A stretch of DNA of 9,395 nt from Clostridia bacterium (GTDB lineage Bacteria; Bacillota; Clostridia; UBA1381): contig CAAEKO010000010.1 of assembly GCA_900756545.1 (NCBI GenBank), positions 1-9,395 of the forward strand. The letters run 5' to 3'. The position numbers were made by a program, and so were the translations under genes. Below are positions 1-6,226 of this stretch, piece after piece. Within the stretch, counting starts at the first letter, position 1. Each line of letters begins with the position of its first letter. The notes below the pieces were generated by a model. It was not told where the DNA came from. It did no database searches and was given only the letters and a program-made list of their open reading frames with translations.

Positions 1-171
1 AAAAAAGCCCCGCCGTACCGGCTGGTCAAGTGCAAAACCGGTATCTTCAGCCTTTACAATTCCCAGCGCAGTCACTTCATCAAGGTATGTACCGGCTGCC
101 GCCTGGCTCTGCATAGGAATCATCCCCAAGAGCAGGGAAAGCGCGATTATCATTCCGAGTATTTTTCGCAT
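1..171 (-). CDS. Secreted protein, probable S-layer-homology (SLH) domain, N-terminal fragment
   Basis: Only the first 57 residues are present; the gene runs off the left edge with its frame open. The start has a basic N-terminus (MRK) and a hydrophobic core at about residues 4-19, ending in a small-residue stretch (SQAAAG) that suits signal peptidase I cleavage near residues 23-26, so the product should be exported. After it, residues 29-57 contain a YLDEV-x-ALGIV stretch and then GFALDQPVRRGFF. This resembles the core of an SLH repeat, where a GI(I/V) turn is followed by F-x-P-x-x-x-(I/V)-x-R-x-E-F. The final acidic residue is absent and only part of one repeat is visible, so the family call is tentative. 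ATG at 171 is preferred to the in-frame ATG at 177 because AAGGAG lies 7 nt before 171 but only 1-2 nt before 177. The gap to the lyase stop is 69 bp with no convincing terminator, so co-transcription with the lyase is likely. A role in cell-surface anchoring or glycan capture is inference. Confidence 0.6.
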   Translation of the reverse strand, partial: MRKILGMIIALSLLLGMIPMQSQAAAGTYLDEVTALGIVKAEDTGFALDQPVRRGFF

Positions 172-240
172 AATCATTCTCCTTACTTTTAAATCGTCTT
201 ATTCTGACTAACTGAAACAAAGCTTCTATAACCGCTTCTC

Positions 241-2724
241 TCAATTCAGGAATTCTGAAAAGCCGCTTCTGCTGTTAAACGTTGTACTGCTTCCGCCGTA
301 AACGCCTTCATTCAGCCTAAATTTCAAAGTCGTTTTCCCGTTGGCCTTCACAGCGTTTTCGTCCTCTGTAGCCAGCGTTTTATTTACAGTAATCTGCAAA
401 TCCTTCGGCTCGTTGGTGGGATTGGAGGCGGTAATCTCCAGTCCGCCGTCCGCCATCTCCCGAATGATCAGCGCACATTTTTTATTTGTGGTCACTGTCA
501 GTCCGCCTGGAATTTCAATGGTATCCATTTTCCATACGATAGCCTCTGTGATTTTATTTACACTGTCGTATACCGCCTGTACTTTATCGTCGTTCCGCAA
601 AACCGTTATGGTTGGGTTTGCTGATAACGCATTCATTTTTTCCTCGTCCGCACCGAAAACCGTCCTGTACGCATAGGATGCGCCGTCCGGCTTTATGCCA
701 TGACTGATTCCCAGCTCAAACACGTTTTTCGTTTCCTCCCTGTCCTTGTATCCGCTGTTGATGACGCCCCAGGAAGCTGTGCGCTCCTCTATACACAGCT
801 GGGCATCACCCTCAACTTGATAACCGATCCCGTCATGCAGAATGTAGTCTGCATCCTTAATCACGCTTTTCCCAATGTCCGCATTTCGGAATGTGCCGTT
901 TTCCGAGATTACCACTTCGCCGTTTTGCAGGCATTGGTTAATATTTGTATAGATTTCCATATCCGTATAGGAATGAATCGAATTACCCAGGGCTACCATC
1001 TGATCGTCAAACAGAAACCAGGCCTTGTGCGCGTCCATTCCATCGCGGGTATAGTCCATAACCGCAGCGCCGTACTTTCCATCTGAAACACCGCCTACAA
1101 AGCTGTTGTTGCCCTTCCAGTTCCACAAATGCTCGCCGTTCCACTCTGCCCAGTCATTCAGGTTTTTCAGCCCGCCCTGTGGTGTGGTTGTGCCGGGCAG
1201 CCTGTTCCAATTCCAAACGGGGAAAATATTGTCATATTCATCGCCCCGCTGCATCAGGCTGGTCACTCCGTCAGACAAATAATAACCCAACATGTTCTCA
1301 TCGTTGATAACCTCGCCCAGCTTAGCCCGGTCAGAGGCCAGCTTGATTCCCACATGGAATCCGTTCCGGTTATGGGACATATAGTCTGAAAGCCAGAACT
1401 GCCGGTTTCCTGTAAAGCTGTCCGTTTCGCCCAGCCGATTCTGCTTCAGTGCCATCAGTTCATCATAGCGGTCAATCTGCACAAGCCCCTCCATGGCGTT
1501 TACAGCCCTTAAGACTACGCTTCTGATTCCCTTGCTGTTATCCGGGCGGGTTATAGAGCGGCCGGCTGTGGTAAATTCCTGATAATCGTTTCTGAATACC
1601 CACTGCATGCCATCTAAAATAAAGCTTGCGAATTCATCTAGAGCATGGTCGGCCAGCATATATTTCGTACCCTTTATATTTTCCAAAATCGTGCAGACGC
1701 CGTTGGTAAATACCGCGCCATAACCGCCGAACTGTACCTGATCCACATGCTGGTGGAAGCTGTAGTCCGCTTTGATCCCTTCAGCGTCCTCGCCAAATTC
1801 ATCCGTACGCACCGCTGCAAATACCCTAAGCTCATTTTCCAGCAGATGCAAGATATCATATAGCTCGCTCTCATTCTCCGTGGCAACGGCGATTTTAAAG
1901 CTGGTAACCAGCTTATCTGTCAGATTGCCGCCCGTACTGCTGACCGGACGTTCCGTAATCCTGTCCGGCAGCCCGGTTTCTGTAAAAATACTGCCCTGGG
2001 CTGTTTCCGCGTTCAGTACTGTCCGAATCTCATCTGTAATTTCCTCCGGGTCAATGGTCAGGATGTCTACCAAAATATTGGGAATGCCAATCTGCTGATA
2101 CCACCAGTTGTTACACTCCACACGTCCACTCTTTACCCAAAATTCCAAAGATTTTGCAATTTTCTGTTTCAGCGCTGTGTCCCCATAGTATTTGTTTCCT
2201 TCTGAGTACGCAGCTTTAACCATAGTCCTAAGATAATCCACATGAAGATTGGCTGTCCATACAGCGGTATCCGGGTTGAAATATTCAACTCCCGCAAAGC
2301 TTCCGTCTTCCTTCCACTTTTCTAATGCCGCCGACGGGTCTGCTTCCCCGCTGAAAAGGGACTGCTTTAAGCTATCCTTGATTTTTCGGATGTCAGAAAG
2401 ATCAGCAGAGACTTGGTCCTTTAATTTGTTTTTTATGTAGTCCTCATTGTACATGTCTGAAAGTATTTGTTCATCCTGGCTCCCTACTGAAGCTGTTTTG
2501 TCCTTCCAGTAAACATTCATCCCGAACAGGCGGGCAAACTCCCGAAGCGGAAGATACATTTTACCGTCAATGTTCAGTACCTTATCCTCCAATTCGGTTT
2601 CCACGCCATTCACAACGGCTTTCTGACTCCCCTCCCGAACATAAATTGCATCCTTTGCGGAGGCGCTCATGCCAGCGCCGGCAACCAGCGCCAGAAAAAT
2701 AGCGGCAAACTGTTTCTTTTTCAT
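241..2724 (-). CDS. Secreted polysaccharide lyase family 8 (hyaluronan/chondroitin/xanthan lyase type) with N-terminal copper-amine-oxidase-like domain
   Basis: 827 residues, complete. A signal peptide occupies about residues 1-23 (cleavage after ASA). Residues ~30-82 look like a copper amine oxidase N-terminal-like domain (VVNGVETEL, then MYLPLREFARLFG). The rest is a PL8 lyase, with the alpha/alpha-toroid at about 90-460 and beta-sandwich domains after that. Matches to the family active site are the aromatic patch N206-W207-W208, N267 in GGNLTD, H326 in HQH, Y335 in GGYG, R389 and R393 in GRSITR, and E476 in NDEN. The H-to-Y spacing (9) and Y-to-R spacing (54 and 58) equal those I recall for Streptococcus pneumoniae hyaluronate lyase (H399, Y408, R462, R466). 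The WNWNRLPGTTT motif (504-513) and the ISHG-x-x-P motif (673-679) are also typical. The family breaks uronate glycosidic bonds by beta-elimination; the substrate is not determined here. There is no LPXTG, SLH or recognisable binding module at the C-terminus. The ATG at 2724 follows an AAAGGGTG-like site. It has its own promoter, downstream of a terminator. Confidence 0.93.
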   Translation of the reverse strand: MKKKQFAAIFLALVAGAGMSASAKDAIYVREGSQKAVVNGVETELEDKVLNIDGKMYLPLREFARLFGMNVYWKDKTASVGSQDEQILSDMYNEDYIKNKLKDQVSADLSDIRKIKDSLKQSLFSGEADPSAALEKWKEDGSFAGVEYFNPDTAVWTANLHVDYLRTMVKAAYSEGNKYYGDTALKQKIAKSLEFWVKSGRVECNNWWYQQIGIPNILVDILTIDPEEITDEIRTVLNAETAQGSIFTETGLPDRITERPVSSTGGNLTDKLVTSFKIAVATENESELYDILHLLENELRVFAAVRTDEFGEDAEGIKADYSFHQHVDQVQFGGYGAVFTNGVCTILENIKGTKYMLADHALDEFASFILDGMQWVFRNDYQEFTTAGRSITRPDNSKGIRSVVLRAVNAMEGLVQIDRYDELMALKQNRLGETDSFTGNRQFWLSDYMSHNRNGFHVGIKLASDRAKLGEVINDENMLGYYLSDGVTSLMQRGDEYDNIFPVWNWNRLPGTTTPQGGLKNLNDWAEWNGEHLWNWKGNNSFVGGVSDGKYGAAVMDYTRDGMDAHKAWFLFDDQMVALGNSIHSYTDMEIYTNINQCLQNGEVVISENGTFRNADIGKSVIKDADYILHDGIGYQVEGDAQLCIEERTASWGVINSGYKDREETKNVFELGISHGIKPDGASYAYRTVFGADEEKMNALSANPTITVLRNDDKVQAVYDSVNKITEAIVWKMDTIEIPGGLTVTTNKKCALIIREMADGGLEITASNPTNEPKDLQITVNKTLATEDENAVKANGKTTLKFRLNEGVYGGSSTTFNSRSGFSEFLN

Positions 2725-2768
2725 GACGACACCCTTTCTTTGCTATAAATTCAGCATTCTATACTTCT

Positions 2769-2797
2769 AATTTACTGTACTGCCGTGTAAAAGTCAA
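2769..2797 (-). promoter_or_regulatory. Candidate sigma-A promoter of the PL8 lyase gene
   Basis: On the minus strand TTGACT (2792-2797) and TAAATT (2769-2774) are separated by exactly 17 bp. The -35 matches the consensus TTGACA in 5 of 6 positions and the -10 matches TATAAT in 4 of 6. The predicted transcript start is near 2762, giving a leader of roughly 38 nt before the ATG at 2724. The upstream transporter operon ends in a terminator, so the lyase needs its own promoter. The weak -10 next to an upstream conserved box fits an activated promoter. Confidence 0.6.
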
Positions 2798-2828
2798 TAA
2801 GCTAAATTTTTGTAAATATGTTATATTT
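2797..2828 (-). promoter_or_regulatory. Candidate YesN/AraC-type operator upstream of the lyase
   Basis: The minus-strand 14-mer AAAATTTAGCTTAT (2797-2810) abuts and overlaps the -35 hexamer and recurs with one mismatch upstream of the transporter operon (6187-6200). A second, related 13-mer, AAATATAACATAT (2816-2828), matches AAATTTAGCTTAT (2797-2809) at 10 of 13 positions with a 19-bp start-to-start distance. AraC-family activators commonly bind paired direct repeats next to the -35. Assignment to the local regulator is inference. Confidence 0.45.
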
Positions 2829-2868
2829 GCTTTGATCGTTTTTTTGTGATCTTTTTAAAATAAAATTT

Positions 2869-2906
2869 GCGTAGCCCCCAGCGTCGCGAAGAAGTCTTAC
2901 ATCAGG
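2869..2906. other. Unexplained GC-rich tract between the lyase promoter region and the terminator
   Basis: Positions 2869-2895 form a GC-rich island between the very AT-rich operator region (2797-2868) and the terminator. No ribosome-binding site with a start codon, tRNA-like fold or strong hairpin is visible. It may be part of a larger dispersed element that includes the terminator hairpin, or simply untranslated sequence. No function is assigned. Confidence 0.25.
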
Positions 2907-2953
2907 AACAAAAAAGGTCCCTGTACGGCAAAGCCTGCCGCAAAAGGACCTTT
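2907..2953 (-). terminator. Rho-independent terminator of the transporter operon
   Basis: A perfect 8-bp outer stem, AAAGGTCC (2913-2920) with GGACCTTT (2946-2953), encloses an inner 5-bp stem, CGGCA (2926-2930) with TGCCG (2936-2940). On the minus strand the outer stem runs into a TTTTTTG tract (complement of 2909-2915). The hairpin begins 4 nt after the stop codon of the second permease. It separates the transporter transcript from the lyase gene. The T-rich opposite flank could allow weak termination in the other direction too. Confidence 0.85.
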
Positions 2954-2957
2954 CTGT

Positions 2958-3791
2958 TTAACCCTTTACACCCGACGAAGTCACGCCTTCGATAAAATAC
3001 CGCTGGCAGAACAGGAACACAATAATAATGGGAAGCAAAACCAAAGTAGCCGCCGCCATCTGTGAACCGTAATCCTGCACCTGGCCTGCCGCAAACAGCT
3101 TGATACCAACGGAAAGCATCTGCCGTTCAACGTCCCGGATATACAGATATGGACTCATATAATCGTTCCATACCCACACAAAGGAAAATAGCATCATGGT
3201 GGCAATAGCCGGCTTTGCCAAAGGCATAATAACCCGCCAATAAATCGTCCAATGGTTGCAGCCGTCAATTTTCGCCGCCTCGCTGATGGATTCCGGTATG
3301 CTGATGAAGGACTGTCTGAGCAGGAATACGAAGTATACGTCCACACAGCTCGGGATAACGATAGACCACATAGTATTGAGCATATTGAGATTTTTAAAAA
3401 TAATGTACCGGGGCATGATCATGATGTCCGTGGGAATCATCATGGCCGCCAGCAGAACCAGAAATATCGCGTCCCGTCCCTTAAAATGGATTTTTGAGAA
3501 TCCATATGCCGTCATAGTAATAACGACATATTTTAAAACCAACGTCGTTACGGTCATGAGTATTGTGTTCCAGTACCATTGGGGAAAGCTGTAAAATTCA
3601 CTCTGGAACAGCCCTTTGACGTTGTCCAGTGTAAACGGGTCCGGTATGATCTGGAAGGGATGCTGTAAAACATCGCCGCTCAGCTTGAACGAGGATGACA
3701 GCATGAAAATGAACGGATAGATACACAGGATGCCGATTATCAGCATAACGATGGTTGTAATCCATTTTACAACTTTATTTTTCGTTTCCAT
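2958..3791 (-). CDS. Carbohydrate ABC transporter permease, CUT1 family, MalG/UgpE type
   Basis: 277 residues from this start, normal for the MalG-type partner of a CUT1 importer. It is an integral membrane protein with about six hydrophobic segments (roughly 10-32, 73-97, 107-128, 139-160, 194-215 and 244-263). The cytoplasmic EAA loop that docks on the ATPase is clear at 171-190: EAAKIDG, nine residues, then I-M-P. The C-terminus RYFIEGVTSSGVKG is typical of this permease class, which often ends in (V/L)-x-x-G-x-x-K-G. Two starts are possible: 3797 (MNMETK) and 3791 (METK). The AAGGAGG site lies only 3 nt before the first but 9 nt before the second, so 3791 is preferred. The gene starts about 16 bp after the preceding permease stop and is followed at once by a terminator, so it is the last gene of the transporter operon. 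The transported sugar is inferred from the neighbouring lyase only. Confidence 0.93.
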   Translation of the reverse strand: METKNKVVKWITTIVMLIIGILCIYPFIFMLSSSFKLSGDVLQHPFQIIPDPFTLDNVKGLFQSEFYSFPQWYWNTILMTVTTLVLKYVVITMTAYGFSKIHFKGRDAIFLVLLAAMMIPTDIMIMPRYIIFKNLNMLNTMWSIVIPSCVDVYFVFLLRQSFISIPESISEAAKIDGCNHWTIYWRVIMPLAKPAIATMMLFSFVWVWNDYMSPYLYIRDVERQMLSVGIKLFAAGQVQDYGSQMAAATLVLLPIIIVFLFCQRYFIEGVTSSGVKG

Positions 3792-3807
3792 ATTCATCCG
3801 CCTCCTT

Positions 3808-4734
3808 TTAATAGTTGACCCATTTTTTCTGTCCGCGCCACTGGATCAGGGTAATGATCATCACGATCACAAACATTACCATAGCCTGTGCGCTGGCGAA
3901 GCTGGTCATATTTTTTGAGAAAGCCGTACGTACAATACTGATTGCCATAACGGTGGTTGCCTGTCCCGGGCCGCCCTCTGTCAGCGTCTGAATAATCGTA
4001 AAATTCTGCAATGATGTAATAATAGAGCTGATAATCAGGAAAAAGGTAGTAGGCGAAACCATGGGGATAATTACATTGCGGATCCGCTGCCAACGGTTGG
4101 CGCCATCGATCTGCGCCGCCTCCTCCAGTTCTGCCGGCACATTCTGCAATGCACCTAGATATGTGATCATATTCAGGCCCACGCCTTTCCAGACCGCAAT
4201 TGCAGCTACAGTGGGCAAAGCCAGCTTTGTATCCAGCAGCAGATACGGCGGATTTTCCATGCCGAGCATAGACAAAATCTGCACGACCGGACCACTGGGC
4301 CCCAGCATCAGTTTGAAAATGACCGCAATTGCTACAATATTGGATACGTATGGTAGAAAAACCATACCGCGAATCGCGTTTTTAAAATACACACCTTTAT
4401 TCACCAAAACGGCCAGTAAAAACCCGATTATCATAATCAACGGCACATAAACGAGAGAATAAAGGAACGTCCTCCATAGACAGGCCATAATTTCCGGGTT
4501 TTTGAACATTTTTACAAAATTATCAAATCCCACAAAGCTGAGATTACTCAGCTTTGTGATATATTTGATATTCAAAAACGAAAACATCATTGACGCAATG
4601 AACGGTATTCCGGTAAAAATTATGAACGCCAGCACATAAGGGGAAATGAAAAGGTATCCCGCAATATTTTCCTTGCGCTGCATCACATTTCTTCCCACTC
4701 TGCGCGCAGCAGCTCTTTTTGCAACCTTTGCCAT
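3808..4734 (-). CDS. Carbohydrate ABC transporter permease, CUT1 family, MalF/UgpA type
   Basis: 308 residues. The N-terminus is a strongly basic cytoplasmic tail (residues 1-21, rich in K, R and A). About six membrane segments follow, at roughly 24-50, 88-112, 124-143, 172-192, 228-248 and 282-298. The EAA loop at 205-224 (EAAQIDG, nine residues, then I-I-P) is the ATPase contact. The segment LTEGGPGQATTVMAI (251-265) is typical of MalF/UgpA-type permeases. It should form the heterodimeric channel with the next gene product. ATG 4734 is chosen because GAGGTGG lies about 5-6 nt upstream. An upstream in-frame ATG at 4788 would overlap the end of the lipoprotein gene and add 18 hydrophilic residues with no family resemblance. 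The gap to the lipoprotein stop is 19 bp. There is no ATPase gene in the operon, so a shared MsmX/MsiK-type ATPase is inferred. Confidence 0.93.
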   Translation of the reverse strand: MAKVAKRAAARRVGRNVMQRKENIAGYLFISPYVLAFIIFTGIPFIASMMFSFLNIKYITKLSNLSFVGFDNFVKMFKNPEIMACLWRTFLYSLVYVPLIMIIGFLLAVLVNKGVYFKNAIRGMVFLPYVSNIVAIAVIFKLMLGPSGPVVQILSMLGMENPPYLLLDTKLALPTVAAIAVWKGVGLNMITYLGALQNVPAELEEAAQIDGANRWQRIRNVIIPMVSPTTFFLIISSIITSLQNFTIIQTLTEGGPGQATTVMAISIVRTAFSKNMTSFASAQAMVMFVIVMIITLIQWRGQKKWVNY

Positions 4735-4753
4735 CAATTCCACCTCATTCCAA

Positions 4754-6115
4754 TTATTCTGCGTCTTCCTTGATCGCTTCATCAGCACGCTTCTTGATAG
4801 CGCTTACCGTGTCGTCAAGACTCTTGGAACCGGCGCCGTAAAGCTGTGCCTCTTCAATAATAATTTGGTTGATCGTCGTATCCGCCGGTCCAATGATCTT
4901 TTCGTCATATACCTTGCGGTCTTTGTCGAACCATGCTTTTTTGAAGTCCTCTACGCTGATGTTGTCGTTGGCGTAGGTGGGAGCCAGCTTGGTTTCAACA
5001 TACTCTGTGATCTGCTCATCGGTCAGATCCACTCTTGCTGGAATACGGCCGTAGCCCAGTGTATACTGGTTTTCCGCCATGCAGGCGATTGCCGCGAAAG
5101 CCGCTTCTTTGTTTTTGCTTGTACTCGGAACAGCGTAGCATCCGGTCACTGCCAGTGTTGACGGAGAACTGCCCTCCGGATACGGCATAGGCAGGATTCC
5201 GCACTCCCAGTCTCTCGGATACTTCTTCAAATCGGGGAGCATAGACGCAACCCAGCCGCCGCATACAAACATACCCATTTTTCCGCTGGCTACGAAGGAG
5301 TTCCAAGGGAAGCTGCCCGCCGCATACTCAATGCTATTGGGCTGGATCTTATCGACATTGCCCAGATCATAGAACCATTTCAGTCCTTCTTTAAATTTCG
5401 GATCGTCAAAGTTGGAAGCTGTCTGATCTGCGTTATATGCCTCAAAGCCATTCTGGAAAGCATACATATAGTTGTAATTGTCGTAGTCCAGCATAAAGGA
5501 GCCATAAATTCCTTTGTCTGCATCAGTCAGTTTCTTCGCTGTTTCAACATATTTTTCCCATGTCCAATCGTCCGCGGACGGATAGGGAACGCCGGCCTCA
5601 TCAAATATCTTCTTGTTGTAGAAGGTCAGCCAGATGTCGTTGAAGGCCGGGAGTCCGTATATGTGGCCGTCGTCATAGGAAGCCAGATTTTCGCCAAACT
5701 TGGATTCCATTTCATAGTTGGCATTCACAGCCAGCTCATCCAGAGGCGTTAGAACATCGGCATTGTAATATGTTTTGAGCTTTGCGTTTGTCCCATACAG
5801 GATATCCAATTCGTCTCCAGCCTGTAAGCTGACCAGAGCCTTGTCGATTTCCCCTGCGTTGGTGTTGGGGATAATTGTGTATTCGATGTTGATTCCCGTT
5901 TTTTCTCTGACCAGTTCAATCAGCTCTTGTGTCTCGCCGCCCTGTGTAGCAGATTCGGATACTGCGTAATGCAGGGTCACCCCTTCAAAAGGCTTATCGC
6001 TATTTGCACTGCCTGTCGGCGCCTGCTGCTCGTTTTTCTCTCCGCAGCCTGCCAGTGCGCCGCCCAGCATAACCGCAGCCAACGCAAGTGCCATTCCTTT
6101 TTTGAATGCTTTCAT
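4754..6115 (-). CDS. Extracellular sugar-binding lipoprotein of an ABC importer (family 1 solute-binding protein)
   Basis: 453 residues. A lipoprotein signal peptide is followed by the lipobox L21-A22-G23-C24, so the mature protein should be lipid-anchored through Cys24 on the outer face of the membrane. A short polar linker (about 25-41, rich in E, N, Q and S) follows. The body fits family 1 solute-binding proteins (UgpB/MalE-like): a first lobe strand VTLHYAVSES, then QELIELVREKTGINIEY, a Asp/Ile/Leu-rich DILYGTN stretch, and a hinge region with GKMGMFVCGGWVASML. Many exposed Trp and Tyr residues (for example LTFYNKK and DDWTWEKYV) suit oligosaccharide binding, but the ligand cannot be read from sequence. 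The ATG at 6115 sits 7 nt after AAGGAGG, a near-ideal site. It is the first gene of the transporter operon, with a candidate promoter and operator in the 111-bp gap upstream. The likely cargo is unsaturated oligosaccharide from the lyase (inference). Confidence 0.93.
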   Translation of the reverse strand: MKAFKKGMALALAAVMLGGALAGCGEKNEQQAPTGSANSDKPFEGVTLHYAVSESATQGGETQELIELVREKTGINIEYTIIPNTNAGEIDKALVSLQAGDELDILYGTNAKLKTYYNADVLTPLDELAVNANYEMESKFGENLASYDDGHIYGLPAFNDIWLTFYNKKIFDEAGVPYPSADDWTWEKYVETAKKLTDADKGIYGSFMLDYDNYNYMYAFQNGFEAYNADQTASNFDDPKFKEGLKWFYDLGNVDKIQPNSIEYAAGSFPWNSFVASGKMGMFVCGGWVASMLPDLKKYPRDWECGILPMPYPEGSSPSTLAVTGCYAVPSTSKNKEAAFAAIACMAENQYTLGYGRIPARVDLTDEQITEYVETKLAPTYANDNISVEDFKKAWFDKDRKVYDEKIIGPADTTINQIIIEEAQLYGAGSKSLDDTVSAIKKRADEAIKEDAE

Positions 6116-6158
6116 GATAATTCCTCCTTAAAATTCACATTGAGTTTTCTATATCTAT

Positions 6159-6187
6159 ATCCTATACTGAAATGCATTCTGTTTCCA
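6159..6187 (-). promoter_or_regulatory. Candidate promoter of the transporter operon
   Basis: On the minus strand TGGAAA (6182-6187) and TAGGAT (6159-6164) are 17 bp apart. Both hexamers are weak (TAGGAT matches TATAAT in 4 of 6 positions), as expected for an activator-dependent promoter. An alternative -10, TATAGG, lies 2 bp closer with a 15-bp spacer. The conserved box 6187-6200 directly abuts the -35. I see no terminator between the kinase stop and this point, so readthrough from the kinase gene is also possible. Confidence 0.45.
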
Positions 6188-6217
6188 TAGGCTAAATTTT
6201 GAATTCATGGTCTATTT
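6187..6217 (-). promoter_or_regulatory. Candidate YesN/AraC-type operator upstream of the transporter operon
   Basis: The minus-strand 14-mer AAAATTTAGCCTAT (6187-6200) differs from the box before the lyase at one position. It is the same 22 bp from its proposed -10 (TAGGAT) as the lyase box is from TAAATT. A weaker upstream box, AAATAGACCATGA (6205-6217), is 9/13 identical to the equivalent upstream box of the lyase promoter, at an 18-bp start-to-start distance. Binding by the neighbouring response regulator is inferred. Confidence 0.45.
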
Positions 6218-6226
6218 TTGTCTTTT

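Noticed and set aside
245..259. Perfect 5-bp inverted repeat TTCAG-GAATT-CTGAA at the 3' end of the lyase gene, considered as a terminator or operator.
   Set aside because: The stem is short and AT-rich, lies inside the coding region, and has no T-tract. It is plausible by chance.
2725..2906. Possible riboswitch or attenuator in the lyase leader, and a catabolite-repression (cre) site in either promoter.
   Set aside because: The predicted leader is only about 38 nt with no stable fold, and no TG-x-x-A-x-CG-x-x-x-x-CA type site was found in either promoter region.
4735..4788. Upstream in-frame ATG extending the first permease by 18 residues into the lipoprotein gene.
   Set aside because: It has no good ribosome-binding site and the extra residues are hydrophilic, whereas ATG 4734 has a well-placed GAGGTGG.
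4646..5161. Plus-strand open frame of 171 codons.
   Set aside because: It lies opposite the lipoprotein and permease genes, crosses their boundary, lacks a ribosome-binding site and shows no recognisable domain. The same reasoning removes the other plus-strand frames, such as 700-1086 and 4061-4450.
6151..6162. Tandem ATATCT-like repeat in the leader of the lipoprotein gene.
   Set aside because: Two short AT-rich units next to a -10 element are expected by chance and are not a repeat array.
6185..6210. CCAT...ATGG inverted ends around the transporter operator, considered as a hairpin or palindromic operator.
   Set aside because: Only 4 bp pair across an 18-bp gap. The match to the lyase promoter covers just the direct box, not the palindrome.
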